In this document: positions 60,332-64,000 of the stretch, piece by piece
Layout: each line of letters starts with the position of its first letter
Position numbering within the stretch: position 1 is the stretch's first letter
DNA from: Sialis fuliginosa
Lineage: Eukaryota; Arthropoda; Insecta; Megaloptera; Sialidae
Assembly: GCA_961205875.1 (NCBI GenBank)
Contig: OY540813.1
Location: 7,783,001 to 7,847,000 of the forward strand
Direction of reading: 5' to 3'
DNA: 64,000 bases
Translations under genes and position numbers: made by a program
The notes under the pieces: model-generated
The model's database searches: none
What the model saw: only the letters and a program-made list of their open reading frames with translations
What the model was told of the DNA's origin: nothing

Positions 60332-61795
60332 TTATATGTATAACAATAGTATGAGTAGTGTCAGAAGTAACAGTTTTTTCAGCAGTATTTTCAGAAATAC
60401 TAAAAATGACACAGCAAACAAATATCATAGTGAAATTAACCATAAAAATAAGTAACTACTGAGAAGAACACGTGTCTAGCACTATCCACCATTAAATTAC
60501 AATATAGAATCCATTGGGTCTGTGAGACTTGGCGCCATCGTTGTAGGGTTAATATTATTGATGCAATATATTGTTATGATGCAAGTAATTTTTTTTAATT
60601 AAAATTTATAAATCCATAGTAAAAATAAGTACATAGCATAGGTTATTAGCTAGTTCATTAGACAAAACTTTTAAGAAAGTATGTTATAAACTTTTATAAA
60701 ACCAAGTAAGGGTAGTTTGTCTAAAAGTATTACTTTAAAATACGCTTTGCTCCTTTACCAACTTTAAAACGATAATCAGTTATTCAATCCAGTGAACCAG
60801 TAAAGCCGTCTACAAAGTTTTCATATTTATTGATTTATATTTGTTTAATATAAAGTCAAGCTTTATAGAAAACTTGAACGTGTTTCTGATACCAACAGCC
60901 TCGTCTTTCATAAGAAAATATTAAAAAATAAGGAGCTTAAGTTAAAACATGAATTTGTTAACAGATTGAATTAATCGTAAAAAATATATATTATACGAAC
61001 AGTTCCCCGCAGCTTCGCTTGAATTTTACTTCGAAACTAAATCATTTCCATTATTATGTATTTTATTGGAAGATATAAATTAAAAATTTTCCTTAATATA
61101 GGTGTTTAATTTAATTATATATCTTAACTAATTATTACAGGGACTTAAGCTTTCGAACAGTGAAAATTTCATTTAAACCTGTCCGGTAGTTTCAAATTAA
61201 AATAAGCAAACAGACATACTTTTTAAAAATCAATGTATTAGGTATACGAGTATTGCGAGCCCACTGATTTTTTTACCATCATAAAATATTTAATTTAAAA
61301 AAAAATAATACTCAAAGAAAGATTCTTGATGATATACATATAAAAAAGAAAAAAATCTACCATAAGAAATAAAAAAATGTTACTTCAATCAAAAAATTTA
61401 AATGTATTGTCATAAGAATGCAACCACATTTTCTTGAAAAAATCCATATGTATTCATGCATTTATAATATATTTATATCACACACAGTTTTCTGATAAAC
61501 CATTCGTACAATATCGATGGATTTTATTATTTATTTATCAGCTTTCATCAAAATGTAGCTCACGATTCTGTTATAAATTTCATATCATCAATTCGAACAT
61601 GAATTACATTTCAAAACTGCAGATATATTTGCATTTCTCAAAAAAGAACAGGGTGTATAATGTAGTATATATAATATATACTACACACCTGAAAATTTTT
61701 GTATTGAGACTGAATTAATGTTATTTTTGATATATTATTTATTTATTACTGTAAAAACGGAGAAACTGTTGTTTCTTAGTCACTTAAACTAAAAA
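60332..61795. other. Non-coding region with a decayed repeat tail near 61010-61225
   Basis: CCCGCAGCTTCGCTTGAATT and, later, GTGAAAATTTCATTTAAACC then TGTCCGGTAGTTT resemble 3' parts of common insect interspersed repeats. No coding remnant is seen. Confidence 0.4.
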
Positions 61796-61900
61796 TATAC
61801 ACCTTAACCACAAAACATCGTCACTCGACAAGTGTTTCAACTTCACAAGAAGTCCTCATCATGAGCTTAACAGTTCCAATGTCGAGTGACAAGGTGTATA
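61796..61900. repeat. Short hairpin repeat, 105 bp
   Basis: TATACACCTT at the left end pairs with AAGGTGTATA at the right, and GTCACTCGACA further in pairs with TGTCGAGTGAC. The inner stem is offset by 14 bases on the left. Probably a small MITE. Confidence 0.6.
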
Positions 61901-62249
61901 CATATTTTTATTATTATTTATTGTATACATAATTTGTTTGTTTTATTTCAGCTATGATATAATATTTGCATAAAACTTTAACTAAAATAAAAATAAAAAT
62001 GAGCACAGAAATACTTTAACTAAAATAGAACATCACACATGCCAATTTTTAATTATCAAACCTTTTTATACGTGCATAAAAAAAACGTAAAAATTTAAAT
62101 CTGGTATAGGTACAAACAAAATTAATATTTTGTAATTAAATTATAAAAATAAACTACAGTCAACATTAGAAAAGGTTATCTAATTTTAATTTAAAAATAT
62201 TATCATATTATTATTATTACATATTTGTTAAATAATGAAACCGAAATAA
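61901..62249. other. Non-coding AT-rich stretch before the ankyrin fragment
   Basis: No upstream exon that would join the ankyrin frame in phase could be identified, though TTTATTTCAG at about 61943-61952 is acceptor-like. Confidence 0.4.
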
Positions 62250-62627
62250 TTGAAAGGTATCAAATTTATTTTTGAATCGGGCGAATATTCTATTTGCCTG
62301 ACGAGTACATTCGGTACCAATGTAAATATTGAGAATGGAGGCGGTAATACAGCCCTTATATTTGCTGCTAAAGAGGGACAATTGGAGGTAGTTCAAATGC
62401 TGTTGAGTAAAGGTCCGATCATAAATAAAATGAATAAATGTGGTAAAACAGCTCTGGACTTAGCACGTGAACATTTTCAAACAAAGATTGTGAACTTATT
62501 GTGTAACTATGTAAGTGACAATCAAATAAGTGTAAGTGATAGCAATAATTCTGGCGTTCAGAATGTAGGTGATATCAACCATGCGAATAATGTTATCATC
62601 CATAGCAACTATTATAATAATTAATAA
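62250..62627 (+). pseudogene. Orphan ankyrin-repeat fragment or terminal exon
   Basis: An open frame of about 124 codons ends at TAA (62625-62627) and follows an in-frame stop at 62247-62249 without an ATG at its head; the first in-frame ATG is deep in the repeats, near 62396. It encodes NTALIFAAKEGQLEVVQMLL and KCGKTALDLAREHF, two adjacent ankyrin repeats, then a tail rich in Asn and Ser (GDINHANNVIIHSNYYNN). It could be the last exon of a gene whose other exons I cannot see, or a fragment left by duplication. Ankyrin repeats bind proteins and say nothing about function alone. Confidence 0.55.
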
Positions 62628-63657
62628 CTTATATTCTACTTGATTATATATGAATTTTCAACGTTACAACGATCTTTGTAACTTATCTTTGTAGATCGTT
62701 TTAGATCTTTGCAGATATCCACAAATCAAAAACCAGTGAGCATACGTGATTTTGTCTCAAAATGCAGATCTATCAATATCTGATTTGATCACTTCAGATC
62801 TAATTTTTTCTCCCGGGTAGCAGCAATACTACCTTTTAACTAAAAGTAATCCTGTTTATGGTATATTTCTCATGTGAATGTAGCAATATAGGTATTATAA
62901 AAATATATTATTTTTATATAGAATGTTAGTCTCAAAAGCCAAAGAAACTTGAAGAAATATGTATAAAAAGTTGTATTTAAAAAATATATATATTACTAAA
63001 TCTTATGTAAAAGTGGATGTATGTCACAAAAATACGAAGTTTATTTAATAATATATTTCATTTCAATTGTCTTTTTATTAGGTATCAAAAATTGTTGCTG
63101 TCAAAACAATTTCGTGCTATAATATTATTAAATTACAAAAATTCATAAATGATAACATATGCACTGGCAACACCTGTTAAAGTGATGGAAATTTATTTTT
63201 GCTTTAAACAATACCGGGACATACATGAATAAATGAAATCTTTTGCTCGATAGAACTGAAAAATAACAGATTAGATCATGCATATTCTTTTAACTGAATA
63301 CTAGATATGTTAGCGAACGATTTAATCGATTTTATTACAGCGCAGATTTAATAATATTGCTTCTTTCTTCCAGTTTAGAAAAAGTAATCCAACAGACATC
63401 AATATGCATTGAAGTCAACAAAGATACTCCCATTGATTTAACAGAAATGTATGTACATATTTGTATTTGCAAATAGTATCAGATACGTCTCATGCATTTA
63501 TGTGAAACCTTATTTAGTTACAAATGCAAATACTTCATCTGGGATGCTCCTGGTTTCAAATGTACTAATAACATTTGCATCTATTGCACAACGCATACAA
63601 CATACACTTCATTAACTACTAATATAAAATGAATGTATACATTTGTAAATACAAATA
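62628..63657. other. Non-coding region with AGATC-rich motifs at 62660-62815
   Basis: Several AGATCT, GATCTTTG and GATCGTTT motifs crowd the first 190 bp, recalling the cluster at 50143-50222. The rest is AT-rich without recognisable genes. Confidence 0.4.
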
Positions 63658-63665
63658 TATGTATA

Positions 63666-63980
63666 CATGGGCGCCGGGAGGGGGGTGCAAGGAGGTGCAC
63701 TTGCACCCCCCTGGCAAATGAAATAATTAAGAAATACAATTGTTATTTTAAAATTTAATACATTTGCACCCCCCTGGCAAATTGGAAAACATATAAGTTA
63801 TAAATGTGAAAATATAAAACTGAGGACCTTTTTTTTTCTTTTTTTTTTAGTCGTGCCAGTTTCAAATTGTATATATATGAAAACTGAAGACCTTTTTTTT
63901 TTTACTCATATTAATTTCCATCAAATTTTTTTTTTGTATATATTTGCACCCCCCTAAAAGAAATTCTGCCGGCGCCCATG
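63666..63980. mobile_element. hAT-type MITE with perfect 8-bp target duplication, 315 bp
   Basis: TATGTATA flanks both ends exactly (63658-63665, 63981-63988). The ends CATGGGCGCCGG and CCGGCGCCCATG are perfect 12-bp inverted copies. TTGCACCCCCCT occurs three times inside (about 63699, 63762 and 63944). The identical duplication points to a comparatively recent insertion. Confidence 0.88.
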
Positions 63981-64000
63981 TATGTATATAGGTATGTTTG

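Noticed and set aside
1-64000. Retrovirus-like, LTR, Polinton or other virus-derived elements
   Set aside because: No reverse transcriptase, integrase, protease, capsid or envelope signature and no long terminal repeats were seen on either strand.

Overview
The window is AT-rich nuclear DNA from an insect or a close arthropod relative. The evidence is GT-AG introns (many 58-75 bp long, others swollen by repeats), no operons, a pacifastin-type inhibitor gene (an arthropod family), a Ugalt-like sugar-nucleotide transporter, and a heavy load of small non-autonomous DNA transposons. The order cannot be fixed from the sequence.

The first 43 kb carries eight conserved genes. They are mitochondrial enoyl-CoA reductase (minus, 2607-3771), OSCP1 (minus, 3991-5562), an acid-sphingomyelinase-like phosphodiesterase (plus, about 6571/7400-12734), the complex III assembly factor UQCC1/CBP3 (minus, 12790-14123), a ZNF800-like zinc-finger protein (plus, 15264-18691), an exceptionally large RSF1 chromatin-remodelling subunit (minus, 21938-35905), a UDP-galactose transporter (plus, 36755-37949) and NADH-cytochrome b5 reductase (minus, 40454-43173). 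I traced exon phases for all eight. Seven give closed reading frames; the sphingomyelinase lacks a visible first coding exon. OSCP1/sphingomyelinase, UQCC1/ZNF800 and RSF1/transporter are divergent pairs. Sphingomyelinase and UQCC1 are convergent with stop codons only 55 bp apart.

From 43 to 64 kb the window is gene-poor. It holds nested hAT ends, a 748-bp foldback hairpin, many MITEs (miniature inverted-repeat transposable elements), a 156-bp tandem repeat, a duplicated non-coding block, a spacer-free 52-bp perfect palindrome, a small secreted pacifastin-type gene whose inhibitor exon carries a 139-bp MITE, and an orphan ankyrin fragment.

The genes do not form one pathway. Three concern mitochondria or electron transfer (MECR, UQCC1, cytochrome b5 reductase) and two are nuclear regulators (ZNF800-like, RSF1). 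The points most worth following are the MITE inside the pacifastin exon, the RSF1 giant exon with its 40-residue repeats, the long hairpin elements, and the overlapping 3' ends of sphingomyelinase and UQCC1. No retroviral, Polinton or other capsid- or envelope-bearing element was recognised.
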